A stretch of 64,000 bases of DNA, taken from Rhizobium sp. NFR03 (GTDB lineage: Bacteria; Pseudomonadota; Alphaproteobacteria; Rhizobiales; Rhizobiaceae). The translations under genes were made by a program, and so were the position numbers. Where the stretch lies: contig NZ_FOGR01000004.1 in the NCBI RefSeq assembly GCF_900111275.1, positions 434,001 through 498,000 on the forward strand, read 5' to 3'. Shown one piece after another: positions 50,303-61,129 of this stretch (position 1 is its first letter; every line of letters begins with the position of its first letter). Below the pieces are notes generated by a model that saw only the letters and a program-made list of their open reading frames with translations, had not been told where the DNA came from and did no database searches.

Positions 50303-52342
50303 ATGTCCAGCGACCCCCTCTTGCAGCCCTACAAGCTGAAGCATCTGACCCTTCGCAATCGCATCATCGTCACGTCGCACGAGCCTGCCTATCCCGAGGA
50401 TGGCATGCCGAAGGAGCGGTATCGCGCCTATACCGTGGAGCGGGCAAAAGGCGGCGTCGCGCTCACGATGACGGCCGGGTCGGCCGCGGTTTCGAAGGAC
50501 AGCCCGCCAGTCTTCAACAACCTGCTCGCCTATAAGGACGAGATCGTGCCCTATATCCGGGCGATGACCGATGCCGTGCACGAGGAAGGCGCGGCCATCA
50601 TGATCCAGCTCACCCATCTCGGCCGGCGCACGCGCTGGGACAAGGGCGACTGGCTGCCGGTGCTCGCCCCCTCGCACCAGCGGGAGGCCGCCCATCGCGC
50701 CTTCCCGAAGAAGCTTGAGGATTGGGATATCGCCCGCATCATCGCCGATTTCGCCGATGCCGCCGAGCGCATGAAGGCGGGTGGCATGGATGGTGTGGAG
50801 CTCGAAGCCTATGGCCACCTTATCGACCAGTTCACCTCACCTGTGACCAACGAGCTCGACGGCCCCTATGGCGGCTCCTCGCTCGACACCCGCCTGCGCT
50901 TCTGTCTCGACGTGTTCAGGGCCATGCGCGCCCGGGTGGGCGACGACTTCATTCTGGGCGTGCGCTACACGGCGGACGAGTGTCTGCCCGGCGGCACCGG
51001 GCAGGCGGAGGGCATCGAGATCTCGCGCCGCCTGCGCGACAGCGGCCTCATCGATTATCTCAACGTCATCCGCGGCCATATCGATACCGATCCCGGCCTC
51101 ACCGACGTGATCCCCATTCAGGGCATGGCCAATTCCCCGCATCTGGATTTCGCGGGCGAGATCCGCGCGGCGACGAACTTCCCCACCTTCCACGCCGCCA
51201 AGATCCCCGATGTCGCCACCGCCCGCCACGCGATTGCAAGCGGCAAGGTCGATATGGTCGGCATGACGCGGGCGCACATGACCGATCCGCATATCGTGCG
51301 CAAGATCATCGAGAAGCGCGAGGAGGACATCCGTCCCTGCGTCGGCGCCAATTACTGTCTGGACAGGATCTACCAGGGCGGCATGGCCTTCTGCATCCAC
51401 AACGCCGCGACGGGACGCGAGGAGACCATGCCGCACACGATCCCGAAGGCTGAGACGCCGCGCAGGATCGTCATCGTCGGCGCGGGCCCGGCGGGGCTCG
51501 AGGCGGCGCGCGTCTCGGCCGAGCGCGGCCATTCCGTCGTCGTCCACGAGGCGGCGAACAATCCCGGCGGACAGATCCGCCTGACGGCCCGGAGCGAGCG
51601 CCGGCGCGAGATGATGAGCATCATCGACTGGCGCATGGGCCAGTGCGAAAAGCACGGCGTCGCCTTCCATTTCAACAGCTGGGCGGATGCCGAGACGATC
51701 GCGGCCGAACGCCCGGACGTCGTCATCATCGCCACCGGCGGCTTGCCGCACACGGAGGTTCTCACCTCCAGCAACGATCTCGTGGTCTCCTCATGGGACA
51801 TCATCAGCGGCGATGTGAAGCCGGGCGCCAACGTGCTGGTCTTTGACGATGCCGGCGACCATGCGGGCCTGCAAGCTGCAGAGATCATCGCGAAATCGGG
51901 CGCAAAGGTCGAGATCATGACGCCGGACCGCGCCTTTGCGCCGGAGGTGATGGCGATGAACCTCGTACCCTACATGCGCTCGCTCCAGGCGCTCGACGCC
52001 ACATTCACCGTTACCTACCGGCTGCAATCGGCCGAGCGGCGCGGCAACGCCATCGTCGCCCGTGTCGGCAGCGATTACGGCGGGGTTGCCCGGGAGCGCA
52101 TTGTCGACCAGATCGTCGTCAACCACGGCACCATCCCGCTCGACGATCTCTATTTCGACCTGCGTCCCGCCTCCCGCAACCTCGGCGAAATCTCCTATGA
52201 CGCCCTCATCGCCGGCCAACCGCAGACCCTGACCCGAAACCCCGAGGGCGCCTACCAGCTTTTCCGCATCGGCGACGCGGTGGCGGCACGCAATACGCAT
52301 GCGGCGATTTACGACGCCTTGCGGCTGGCAAAGGATCTGTGA
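50303..52342 (+). CDS. NADH:flavin oxidoreductase, N-methylproline demethylase-like
   Basis: 679 residues. The N-terminal FMN barrel of the old-yellow-enzyme type (LTLRNRIIVTSHEPAYPEDG, THLGRRTRWDKG, VELEAYGHLIDQFTSP) is followed by a cysteine cluster and a C-terminal FAD/NAD domain (RIVIVGAGPAGLEAARV). The layout equals 2,4-dienoyl-CoA reductase and the StcD-type demethylases of stachydrine/dimethylglycine pathways. The iron-sulfur cluster has Cys346, Cys352 and Cys364; the second of the usual four cysteines is Ala349. Together with the betaine-type importer it suggests demethylation of N-methylated amino acids. Confidence 0.9.
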   Translation: MSSDPLLQPYKLKHLTLRNRIIVTSHEPAYPEDGMPKERYRAYTVERAKGGVALTMTAGSAAVSKDSPPVFNNLLAYKDEIVPYIRAMTDAVHEEGAAIMIQLTHLGRRTRWDKGDWLPVLAPSHQREAAHRAFPKKLEDWDIARIIADFADAAERMKAGGMDGVELEAYGHLIDQFTSPVTNELDGPYGGSSLDTRLRFCLDVFRAMRARVGDDFILGVRYTADECLPGGTGQAEGIEISRRLRDSGLIDYLNVIRGHIDTDPGLTDVIPIQGMANSPHLDFAGEIRAATNFPTFHAAKIPDVATARHAIASGKVDMVGMTRAHMTDPHIVRKIIEKREEDIRPCVGANYCLDRIYQGGMAFCIHNAATGREETMPHTIPKAETPRRIVIVGAGPAGLEAARVSAERGHSVVVHEAANNPGGQIRLTARSERRREMMSIIDWRMGQCEKHGVAFHFNSWADAETIAAERPDVVIIATGGLPHTEVLTSSNDLVVSSWDIISGDVKPGANVLVFDDAGDHAGLQAAEIIAKSGAKVEIMTPDRAFAPEVMAMNLVPYMRSLQALDATFTVTYRLQSAERRGNAIVARVGSDYGGVARERIVDQIVVNHGTIPLDDLYFDLRPASRNLGEISYDALIAGQPQTLTRNPEGAYQLFRIGDAVAARNTHAAIYDALRLAKDL

Positions 52343-52507
52343 AGATCGCGTTCTCCCCCGAAGCAACGCCTTCGGGACGGGAAACGGCATCTTTTTGGTT
52401 GCCTTCGATACCGGCTTTGCGCGAAAACGGGGCCTTTGCAGCGGCCGTGGCGAAAGCTCCGGCGACGGCTGCGTCATGAGTTAGGGATAAGCGCGATTAT
52501 CAAGATA

Positions 52508-52708
52508 ATGGTACTGCTCCACAGCGCCGCCGGTCTGGACTGGCAGGCGCCCCCCAAAGGCACGAGCCTGAAGACCCTTGCCGAAGCCGAAGAGCAAGGC
52601 TTCATCCTCATTCGCGGGGAATATCAGAAACGACAATTCCGCCTGACGGAGCTGGGCCACCGGCACGTCGAACAGGATCGGCAGCGCCTTGCTGCGCGCA
52701 GGCTCTGA
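52508..52708 (+). CDS. Possible small winged-helix-like protein
   Basis: 66 residues. The end (FRLTELGHRHVEQDRQRL) resembles the last helix of winged-helix proteins, and the middle (TLAEAEEQGFILI) the wing region; the recognition helix itself is not convincing. There is no clear ribosome site, and an earlier in-frame start exists. It may be a fragment. The next 444 bp (52709-53152) hold no gene I can support. Confidence 0.4.
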   Translation: MVLLHSAAGLDWQAPPKGTSLKTLAEAEEQGFILIRGEYQKRQFRLTELGHRHVEQDRQRLAARRL

Positions 52709-53152
52709 GCAGCCGCTACGTCGCGCCTTGTCACCATGAACCAGCGGAAGACACGATCCACGTCCTGGCCTTCCGGCATCTGAGAGAAACAGGTTTTTGA
52801 ACGGCGAGAGAGTCCGCTCGAGAACGACAGGCCGATGACCATATCCACGCAGGCTGGCGCGCCCTGTCGCGATTGCTGACGCCGTTGCCGGGGCAGGTGA
52901 TCCCGGATGGCAAGTCGATTGTCCATTACCCGGCAAAAGAGGTCGCGCGCCGCCTTTGGCCTGCTGCCGCATTCTTCTCTGGCGCCGGACGGCATCCGGG
53001 TTGCCGATCCGGTCTCGGGCACGCCCCTGATCGTACCCAGGGGCAGGCCAGAGCGCGCCCCTGCCACGGTGGCATCGCCTTTCCGGTGAAAACCTGCACC
53101 GGATCGTGCGACATGCGGGCGCGGGCTTTGCGCCGGTATCGTCCGGCCTGCT

Positions 53153-53635
53153 TCAGGCCGCGACCTCCTGCGGAAGCTGCTCTCTCTCGAACATGCGTTC
53201 CAGGTTGAGGAAGCAGACCATGCCGTCCGGCTGGGCGATGATGCCGTCGGCATAGTGCATGCCGGGGGAGATGCTGATCTCCGGGACCGGCTGCAGCAGG
53301 CTTGCCGACACCGTCAGGATGTCGGAGACGCCATCGACGATGAGGCCGATGGCCATGCCGTGTATCTCGGCCACGACGATGGCGCTGCGCTGGGTCGGCT
53401 CCGAGCTGTCCATGCCGAGCTTGTTGGCAAGATCGATGATCGGAATGACCATGCCGCGCAGGTTCATCACGCCGATGACATCCGGCGGGGCATGCGGGAT
53501 CGGCGTGGCCGGGCCCCATCCGCGAATCTCGCGGATGGTCGTCGTACGCACGCAGAACGCCTGCCCGTGCAGCCTGAAGGCGATGATCTCAAGCGTGTCG
53601 CCTGTGCCGGATACCGATGGGTTCAAGCCGCTCAT
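53153..53635 (-). CDS. cheW: CheW chemotaxis coupling protein
   Basis: 160 residues. The CheW fold pattern is complete: LEIIAFRLHGQAFCVRTTTIREIRGWGPATPIPHAPPDVIGVMNLRGMVIPIIDLANKLG, then AIVVAEIHGMAIGLIVDGVSDILTV. It links chemoreceptors to the CheA kinase at the inner membrane. Its ATG shares one base with the stop of the chemoreceptor gene upstream (TGATG), so this adaptor is probably made for that receptor. No cheA, cheY, cheR or cheB is in the window. Confidence 0.93.
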   Translation of the reverse strand: MSGLNPSVSGTGDTLEIIAFRLHGQAFCVRTTTIREIRGWGPATPIPHAPPDVIGVMNLRGMVIPIIDLANKLGMDSSEPTQRSAIVVAEIHGMAIGLIVDGVSDILTVSASLLQPVPEISISPGMHYADGIIAQPDGMVCFLNLERMFEREQLPQEVAA

Positions 53636-55596
53636 CAAAAATCCTCCCATGTCTGCTTGGTCGCGGCATTGCCGGAAAAGGCCTGTGCGACCTTGCCAGC
53701 CAGCCGCTTCGCCGGCGAAGCCACCGGGCGGTGGGACGCGCCTGCCGCCATGGCGGATGCGGTCTGACGCAACGCGCCGCCCAGCTGGAACTGGGAGATC
53801 AGCTCGCGCAGGCGCTGGGCTTCACCGGCAAGCGTCGCGCTGGCGGCATTGCTTTCTTCTACCATGGCCGCGTTCTGCTGCGTCACCTGGTCCATCTGGT
53901 TGACGGCCGTGTTGACCTCGGCAAGGCCGACCGACTGTTCGCGGGCGGATGTAGCGATCGCGTCCATGTGCTGGTTGACGGTGACGATGTAGCCTTCGAT
54001 GGTCTTCAGCGCCTCGCCCGTGTCGCTGACGAGCTTCACGCCGCTCTGAACCTCCTGCGAGGAATTGCGGATCAGATCCTTGATCTCCTTGGCCGCTTTC
54101 GCCGAACGCTGGGCGAGCTCGCGCACTTCCTGTGCGACGACGGCAAAGCCCTTGCCGGCATCGCCCGCTCTTGCTGCCTCGACGCCGGCATTCAGCGCCA
54201 GCAGGTTGGTCTGGAAGGCGATTTCGTCGATGACGCCGATGATGTTGGAGATTTCGTTCGAGGACTGCTCGATCTTCTGCATGGCATCGACCGCATTGGC
54301 CACGACCGCGCCGGACTGGGCAGCACTTTCGTTGGCAAGAAGGGCGATCTTGCGGGCTTCCTCGGCGCGCTTGGAGGCATTGGTGACATTGACGGTGATT
54401 TCATCGAGAGCCGCTGCGGTTTCCTCGAGCGAGGCGGCCTGCTGTTCGGTCCGCTTGGAGAGATCCTCCGTGCTGGCGCTGATCTCGCGGGTTCCGGTGT
54501 CGATCTGGGTGCTGGCACCGGCCACGGCCCGCATCGTTTCCGCAAGCTGTTCGATCGCGCCGTTCAGATCGTGGCGCAGGGCCTCGAAGTCAGGGGCGAA
54601 CGCGTCGTTCAGCTGGAAGCCGAGATCGCCGGCGGCAAGGCGGCGCAGGCCGGTGGCAAGGCCGGCCGTCGCTTCCTGAAGGAGAACCCTTGCGGTGGCT
54701 TCCGCATCGGCCGCCATACGAACGCGATCGGTCTCCGCCTGAAGGCGTGCCGCGTCTGCTTCCTGCTCCAGGCGCGTGTTGTTGATGGCGGCCTTGCGGA
54801 ACACCTCGACGGCCCCGGCCATATCGCCGATTTCGTCTTTCCGGTTCGTATAGGCAAGATCGATATCGGTATGACCTTCCGCAAGTTTGCGCATGGCCTG
54901 CGTCATGATGCGGATCGGCTGACCGACGCTCTTGATAAGGATGAAGGCCGAGAGCGTGAGCACGAGCACGATCGCCAGCCCGATGGCGAGCGCGACCGTA
55001 TTGGCTTGTGCGACCGTCGCATTCAGAGACTCTTTTGCGCCCGCCGTGAAGCGGGTGGCGTTCTTTTTCGCTTGGTCGATGGAAACGGCCGTGTCGTCGG
55101 CGATTTTCTTGCTTTCGGCGGCGGGGACGATGGCGATGGCGGCATCTTTCTCGTCGTCGTTCAGCTCACCGCCGCCCTTCTTCTGGAAGGCCTCCGCGAT
55201 CGCGATCGAACGTTTTTCGGTCAAGAGCTCAAAGCTTCTGAGACCCTCCCGGATCTGAATGAGCACGTCCGGGATCATCGCCAGCGCGATCGGCCGATCG
55301 AGGGCGTTCCAGCCAGTTTCATAGTTCGTCTTGACGTCTTCGAATGAATTGGCTGCTTCGTTCTGCGTCTTGGCAAGGCTGATGCCGCGCGAGGCGAAGC
55401 GCATGCGGGCCAGTGCGAGTTCTGCGTTGACGATGCCGTTGAGGATCGTCTGCTCGCGTTCCACGACCTCGTTCGCCGCATTGACCTGCCGACTGGAAAT
55501 CTGCTGGTTGGCGATCATGCCGACGATCAGCAGGATGCCGATCCCCGATGATACGAGCAATTTGGTTCCAACTTTGGCATTCTGGATGATCGACAT
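53635..55596 (-). CDS. Methyl-accepting chemotaxis protein
   Basis: 653 residues. First membrane helix about 8-30, a helical periplasmic domain rich in charged heptads (about 32-190, four-helix-bundle-like), second helix about 192-215, HAMP (QPIRIMTQAMRKLAEGHTDIDLAY), and the signalling hairpin with [48 protein letters not shown]. The last residues TWEDF match the xWxxF CheR-docking pentapeptide. GGAG lies 8 nt before the ATG. It is coupled to cheW. The ligand is unknown. Confidence 0.94.
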   Translation of the reverse strand: MSIIQNAKVGTKLLVSSGIGILLIVGMIANQQISSRQVNAANEVVEREQTILNGIVNAELALARMRFASRGISLAKTQNEAANSFEDVKTNYETGWNALDRPIALAMIPDVLIQIREGLRSFELLTEKRSIAIAEAFQKKGGGELNDDEKDAAIAIVPAAESKKIADDTAVSIDQAKKNATRFTAGAKESLNATVAQANTVALAIGLAIVLVLTLSAFILIKSVGQPIRIMTQAMRKLAEGHTDIDLAYTNRKDEIGDMAGAVEVFRKAAINNTRLEQEADAARLQAETDRVRMAADAEATARVLLQEATAGLATGLRRLAAGDLGFQLNDAFAPDFEALRHDLNGAIEQLAETMRAVAGASTQIDTGTREISASTEDLSKRTEQQAASLEETAAALDEITVNVTNASKRAEEARKIALLANESAAQSGAVVANAVDAMQKIEQSSNEISNIIGVIDEIAFQTNLLALNAGVEAARAGDAGKGFAVVAQEVRELAQRSAKAAKEIKDLIRNSSQEVQSGVKLVSDTGEALKTIEGYIVTVNQHMDAIATSAREQSVGLAEVNTAVNQMDQVTQQNAAMVEESNAASATLAGEAQRLRELISQFQLGGALRQTASAMAAGASHRPVASPAKRLAGKVAQAFSGNAATKQTWEDF

Positions 55597-55680
55597 GAAT
55601 AGCTCCGGTAATATGTGTGTTTGGCGTGATCTCTGATAGGCGAACGCCGGAAGCAAAGTCATTCTGCCGGAGGCTATGAA

Positions 55681-55703
55681 AACACGGAGATCATGTCCGT
55701 GTT
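55681..55703. promoter_or_regulatory. Inverted repeat upstream of the chemoreceptor gene
   Basis: AACACGGA-N7-TCCGTGTT, a perfect 8-bp inverted repeat about 85 bp from the receptor start, in the 402-bp gap shared with the PAS-HTH gene. The rest of the gap (55597-55998) shows no gene that I can support. It could be an operator for the adjacent regulator. Confidence 0.5.
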
Positions 55704-55998
55704 GCAAGTCATGGAAATTGGCGTGCTCTGCCGCGCGACGCGTCAGGCACGTATCTTGATGGAACGGCTTTCCGGCGATCGCATCGAACTCCTCAGCCCG
55801 GCGCGGAAAGCCACGAGCGATCATTTCATTAATTTGTTGTATTTCAGATAACCATTGATTTATGAAATGTACTGAAGACGCCCTTTTCGGGCGCAGAACT
55901 GGTCGTTTCCGATAAACGATACGGGACCTTGAGCGGATACTGACCGAAAACCGGTCACGCAGCGGTCGTCGACGTCGGAACGCCCTCGGGGGAACGGC

Positions 55999-57093
55999 AT
56001 GCCGACAACGAGCCTCCTGGGGCACGACGCGATCCGTGCCGGCGACGGTCACGACGCCGGCAGTCATCGGCTGTCGGGTATTTCCTCGCGACATTTTCTG
56101 AAGCTGGTGGAAGATCAGGGCCGGGTCGGCTTCTGGTCGATCGATTTCGAGATCGGGCAGATGAACGGTTCGGTGGGGCTTTTCCGCCTGCTGGGTCTTC
56201 AGCCTTTCACGCCGCTCGACTTTACTGGCATGATCGGGATGATCCACCCGGCCGACCGGGGCGCAAACGACGACATGCTCGCGGTCATGCGCTCGGGTCA
56301 GGCGATCGAGCGGGAATTTCGCGTTATCCGGCCCGACAGGACCCTTCGCTGGCTTCAGAGCAAGGCGGAAGTTCTCGTGGACCCTGACGGCGTTCCCCAG
56401 CGCGCGCTCGGAATGATGACGGATGTCACCGATCAGCACGAGGCGCGGATCATCGCGGGCGAGGGATGGCACAGCTATCAACGCCTGATATCGGCCATCG
56501 CCGCCGTCAAATGGCGGATCCTGCCGGACGGCAAGATCCTCTCGCTTCTTCGCTGGGAAGAGCTGACCGGCCAGCCGCTGGCTGCGGCCGACAACTGGGG
56601 ATGGCTGGAGGCCGTTCACCCTGATGACCGCGATGGCGTTCTCACGCTCTGGGCGGAATGCACACGAACCGGCCACCCCTATTCCGTCGATCTTCGCATC
56701 CGCTGCGTGGACGGAAGCTTTCGCCGCTACCTGATGCGTGGCGCGCCGCTCTGCGAGCCGGCCGGGACCGTGCGGGAGTGGATCGGCGTCCTCATCGAGA
56801 CGGCCCCCCTCCCCTCGACCGTGGGGTCATCGCCCGATGCGGTCAAGACACTGGACGGCGCGCATATTCGCGCGGCACGCGCTCTTCTGGACTGGAGCGT
56901 CGAGGATCTGTCGCTCAAGGCGAGCGTCTCCGTCTCGACGATCCGGCGGCTGGAGCACGGCACCGGAAACCGCACGCGGCTCCCTCACGTCGAGGCCATC
57001 CGCAACAGCTTGCAGGGAGGTGGCGTGCGCTTCGGTCTCGGACCGGATGCGGAGATCAGCGTGAGCCTCGGCAACCGGACGGACGGACAATGA
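55999..57093 (+). CDS. PAS-domain regulator with C-terminal helix-turn-helix
   Basis: 364 residues. Two PAS_3-type domains (about 30-150: VGFWSIDFEIGQMNGSVGLFRLLGL ... REFRVIRPDRTLRWLQSKAEVLVDPDGVPQRALGMMTDVTDQHEA; about 160-270: VKWRILPDGKILSLLRWEELTGQPL ... YSVDLRIRCVDGSFRRYLMRG) are followed by a short XRE-type helix-turn-helix (HIRAARALLDWSVEDLSLKASVSVSTIRRLEHG). No kinase or cyclase domain follows, so the PAS modules act directly on DNA binding. It lies between the two chemoreceptor genes. Confidence 0.88.
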   Translation: MPTTSLLGHDAIRAGDGHDAGSHRLSGISSRHFLKLVEDQGRVGFWSIDFEIGQMNGSVGLFRLLGLQPFTPLDFTGMIGMIHPADRGANDDMLAVMRSGQAIEREFRVIRPDRTLRWLQSKAEVLVDPDGVPQRALGMMTDVTDQHEARIIAGEGWHSYQRLISAIAAVKWRILPDGKILSLLRWEELTGQPLAAADNWGWLEAVHPDDRDGVLTLWAECTRTGHPYSVDLRIRCVDGSFRRYLMRGAPLCEPAGTVREWIGVLIETAPLPSTVGSSPDAVKTLDGAHIRAARALLDWSVEDLSLKASVSVSTIRRLEHGTGNRTRLPHVEAIRNSLQGGGVRFGLGPDAEISVSLGNRTDGQ

Positions 57094-57156
57094 TCGAACG
57101 TTGAGGCTCTTACAACAGTGAGATCGCCTGACAGGGACGCTACCGCATTATCCGAC

Positions 57157-57178
57157 GCCGAAGCGATGACGCTTCGGC
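57157..57178. terminator. Hairpin between the PAS-HTH gene and the second chemoreceptor gene
   Basis: A perfect 9-bp stem GCCGAAGCG / CGCTTCGGC with loop ATGA between two convergent genes; no T run. Confidence 0.55.
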
Positions 57179-57188
57179 TGGAAATACT

Positions 57189-59519
57189 CTAGAATTCCTC
57201 CCAGCTTTCCTGCACGGCGGCGTTGCCGACGGCTGCGCGGGTGACGCTTGCACCCTGTTTTCTCGCCGGCGAAGAGACGGTGCGCTCAGCCGGGCGCCGG
57301 GCGGGCTTTTGTGCGGAACTTGCCGCCATGAGGGAGGCGGTGCGGTGCAGCGTGCTGCCGAGCTGGAACTGTGAGACGAGCTCGCGCAGACGGCTGCTCT
57401 CGGTGGCAAGCGTTGCGCCGGCGGCGCTGGTTTCCTCGACCATGGCCGCGTTCTGCTGGGTCACCTGGTCCATCTGATTGACCGCCGTATTGACCTCTGC
57501 AAGGCCGACCGACTGCTCTCCGGCCGAGGTGGCGATCGAGGCCATGTGCTGGTTGACCGTGATGATGTAGCCCTCGATCATCTTCAGCGCCTCGCCCGTG
57601 TCGCTGACGAGCTTTACGCCGTTCTGCACCTCGTTGGAGGAGTTGCGGATCAGGTCCTTGATGTCCTTTGCAGCCTTTGCGGAGCGCTGGGCGAGTTCGC
57701 GGACTTCCTGCGCGACGACGGCAAAGCCCTTGCCCGCCTCCCCTGCCCGCGCGGCCTCGACACCGGCATTGAGCGCGAGAAGATTGGTCTGGAAGGCGAT
57801 CTCGTCGATGACGCCGATGATGTTGGAGACCTGATTGGAGGAGGCCTCGATCTTTTGCATGGCATTCACGGCATCGCCGACGACACGGCCGGACTGTGCC
57901 GCGCTGTCGTTGGCGAGCAGGGCGACCTTGCGGGCCTCGTCTGCACGCTTGGAGGAGTTGGCGACGTTGACGGTGATCTGGTCGAGTGCTGCCGCCGTTT
58001 CCTCAAGCGAGGCCGCCTGCTGCTCGGTGCGCCTGGAAAGATCGTCGGCGCTGCTGCTGACCTCCCGGCTACCGGTGTCGATGGCGTCCGTCGCCTCCGC
58101 CACCGCGCGCAGCGTCTCGGACAGCTGCGTAACCGCAGCGTTGAAGTCGGCGCGCAGCGTTTCGAAATCGGCGGCAAAGGGTTCTGCCAGCTGGAAGGTC
58201 AGATCGCCGTCCGCGAGGTGCTTCAGGCCTTCGCCAAGCCCCATCGTCGCCTGCGCCATATCGGCGGCGCGGATGCGATCGGCCTCGGCCTTGCGCTGAC
58301 GTTCGTCTTCGCTCAGGCTGCGGTTGGCCGCAGCTTCCTGCTCCAGCCGCATCCGCGCCATGGTGCTGTCGCGCAGCACCTCCAGCGAGCGCGCCATGTC
58401 GCCGATCTCGTCCTGGCTGCGCGTATCGGGCAGATCCGCATCCACCCGGCCGGCTGCAATCGACGTCGTGGCCGCGATCACTTTGGCGAGACGGTTGCGG
58501 AAGCGATTGGCCAGCGCCGTGGCGACCGCGATCAGCAGACCGGTTGCGATGCCGACGACGATGAGCGAGGTCATGGCAAGGCTTTTCAACCCGGCGAAGA
58601 GAGCGGGAATGGGAACGGAGACGACCGTGTACCATGTGGTTCCCGGAATGATGTTGACCGGGACGGCCACGGCGACGGTCTGCACGCCGTCGGCCCCTGC
58701 CATGTCCACCGGCTCGCCGGGATGGGCGATCGCCTGCTCCCAGGCCCCGGCATCGAGCCCCGACTCTTTCAGCGACTTGCCGAGAAGCGCCGGATCGGGA
58801 TAGGCGACGATGCTGCCGCCCTGACTGATCAGCGCGACGAAACCCGCACCCAGCGGCTTGAGGCTCGAAAGGTCCTTGTTAAGACTGTCGAGCGCCGTAT
58901 CGACGCCGGTGACGCCGACGAACCTGCCGTCGTTCATCAGCGGCACCATGAAGGAGGTCATCAGGACGTTCTTGCCGTCGATGGCATATTGATAGGGCTC
59001 GGTGAAAAAGTCGCGGCCGGTCTGCTTGGGAACCTGATAATAGTCGCCGGGGCCCGGCTTGTCGTAATCGACCAGCGGATCGTGCAGGATCGCGTCGCCC
59101 GAACGCGCGAAATAGGGCACATAGCGACCCGATGCGTCATGGCCCGGTTTGCCCTTGTAGTCGGCATCCTTGCCGTCGAACGCGTTGGGCTCCCAGCCGG
59201 TGCTGACGCCGAGGGCCGCGGGCGTGTCGATCAGAAGCTGGCGGAGAAACCCGTCTGCCACATCGCGGGAGGGCGCATCCGCCTGGATGGCGGAGACCAG
59301 AAAAGACCGCATGTTGAAGCTGAGCGTCTTCAACGCTTCAAAGCGCGTCTCGACATTGGCGGCGCTGGTCGCGGCCGCATTGGTCATCTCGGCGATCGAA
59401 CGATCCCGAACCTCGTGATAGGCCAGATAGAGAAGAATGCCGGCCGTTGCTACCGTTGTGGCCACCCCCGTGGCGACGATGGCGAACATATTGCGGCCAG
59501 TGGCAGTTTTCGGGAACAT
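57189..59519 (-). CDS. Methyl-accepting chemotaxis protein with dCache-type sensor
   Basis: 776 residues. First membrane helix about 10-32; a large periplasmic domain (about 35-320) with double-Cache features ([86 protein letters not shown]); second helix about 322-345; HAMP and the MCP hairpin. It ends in SWEEF, a CheR-docking pentapeptide. Cache domains of this type often bind amino acids or other small molecules. GGAG precedes the ATG. The next 479 bp upstream (59520-59998) show nothing I can support. Confidence 0.94.
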   Translation of the reverse strand: MFPKTATGRNMFAIVATGVATTVATAGILLYLAYHEVRDRSIAEMTNAAATSAANVETRFEALKTLSFNMRSFLVSAIQADAPSRDVADGFLRQLLIDTPAALGVSTGWEPNAFDGKDADYKGKPGHDASGRYVPYFARSGDAILHDPLVDYDKPGPGDYYQVPKQTGRDFFTEPYQYAIDGKNVLMTSFMVPLMNDGRFVGVTGVDTALDSLNKDLSSLKPLGAGFVALISQGGSIVAYPDPALLGKSLKESGLDAGAWEQAIAHPGEPVDMAGADGVQTVAVAVPVNIIPGTTWYTVVSVPIPALFAGLKSLAMTSLIVVGIATGLLIAVATALANRFRNRLAKVIAATTSIAAGRVDADLPDTRSQDEIGDMARSLEVLRDSTMARMRLEQEAAANRSLSEDERQRKAEADRIRAADMAQATMGLGEGLKHLADGDLTFQLAEPFAADFETLRADFNAAVTQLSETLRAVAEATDAIDTGSREVSSSADDLSRRTEQQAASLEETAAALDQITVNVANSSKRADEARKVALLANDSAAQSGRVVGDAVNAMQKIEASSNQVSNIIGVIDEIAFQTNLLALNAGVEAARAGEAGKGFAVVAQEVRELAQRSAKAAKDIKDLIRNSSNEVQNGVKLVSDTGEALKMIEGYIITVNQHMASIATSAGEQSVGLAEVNTAVNQMDQVTQQNAAMVEETSAAGATLATESSRLRELVSQFQLGSTLHRTASLMAASSAQKPARRPAERTVSSPARKQGASVTRAAVGNAAVQESWEEF

Positions 59520-59998
59520 CCGGCGTCTCCAAACGAAGTCTTTGCTTCAACAGACAGGCAAAACATCTGCCACGCTCCTGGCTGACGCGGAGCGGTATCG
59601 TCTATCTCATTGTTTTAGAGAGATTTGGTTGAGATATTTTTAACGGAACCGTCATGAATTCGTAGCGCGATGTATTGTATGGTCCTGGCCGCAATACAGT
59701 TCGTCTAGTCTTACGCTTACCCTAAAAATAGGCTTAGGCTTTCCACTTCGTCGCTCGGATGAATACATCGCTAAAGCAACAGAACAGCCGAAGTCTCCCC
59801 TATCCTCCCCTCTTGTTCGCGGTCGGATCTGCCGGTGGGGCAGGAGAGACGTCGTGTGCGTCGCGTGCAGTTTCTCTGCCTTGGTCGCGAAGAAGGCCGC
59901 TTGCTACGAGATAAGCAAAGCAGCCACAGCATGACAGCCATCCGCTCGAGGCGGACGTGTAGCCGCCTCTGCCGCAGCGCAACGAATAGGTCGCTCCG

Positions 59999-60256
59999 TT
60001 ACGTCTCCCGCCTCTCGGCGTGAACGATCAGCCGACCGAGGCCCATGAGGGCGATGCCCGCGGGAATGGCAGGGATTGTGGTCAGAGACTGCAGAACGGC
60101 GAGGAGGACGTAGGGATGGAGACCGGTTATCCATGCCAGGGGCACCAGACCGAAGATAAAGATCAGGAGACCTGCCAGAATGATTGCCCAGCCCGGAGAC
60201 CTGAGGTAGCCGAAAATGAGGAGGAGCAGGAAGACGGCGGCGACGAGCGTTCCCAT
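59999..60256 (-). CDS. Small membrane protein
   Basis: 85 residues with three hydrophobic helices (LVAAVFLLLLIFGYL, WAIILAGLLIFIFGLVPLAWITGL, VLLAVLQSLTTIPAIPAGIALMGLGRLIV) and a short basic tail. GAAAG lies before the ATG. I do not recognise a named family. Function is unknown. Confidence 0.6.
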   Translation of the reverse strand: MGTLVAAVFLLLLIFGYLRSPGWAIILAGLLIFIFGLVPLAWITGLHPYVLLAVLQSLTTIPAIPAGIALMGLGRLIVHAERRET

Positions 60257-60419
60257 GAGTGTCTTTCGCTAGGATTGGACCAGCTTCCCATTCAACCCCC
60301 GCAGCGGCACAAGCGCAATGCTGCGAGGGCATTTCCGAGGAAACGCGATATCTTGTGGTTCAGAGGCTTCCCGTGGCGCCTCCTGAACCAAGCCCTCTTG
60401 TTGTCACGCCTCGCCGTTT

Positions 60420-61080
<661 letters not shown>

Positions 61081-61111
61081 GATGGGGGTCGGCCTGACGG
61101 CCATAGCGCTC

Positions 61112-61129
61112 AGTTGACAGCTGTCAACT
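61112..61129. other. parS: parS centromere site 2
   Basis: Identical 18-bp palindrome 49 bp from the first. Both lie upstream of repA. Between them and repA (61130-61526) there is no other gene I can support. Confidence 0.9.

Noticed and set aside
52907-53089. A 60-codon plus-strand frame in the gap before cheW
   Set aside because: No ribosome site, no family match, and several overlapping frames of equal quality; cannot be told from chance.
53617-59585. Long plus-strand frames (576 and 679 codons) opposite the two chemoreceptor genes
   Set aside because: They mirror the receptor genes codon for codon and have no ribosome site or domain; the minus-strand receptors are unmistakable.
59800-59982. 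A 60-codon minus-strand frame in the 479-bp gap after the second chemoreceptor
   Set aside because: Composition and lack of ribosome site give no support as a gene.
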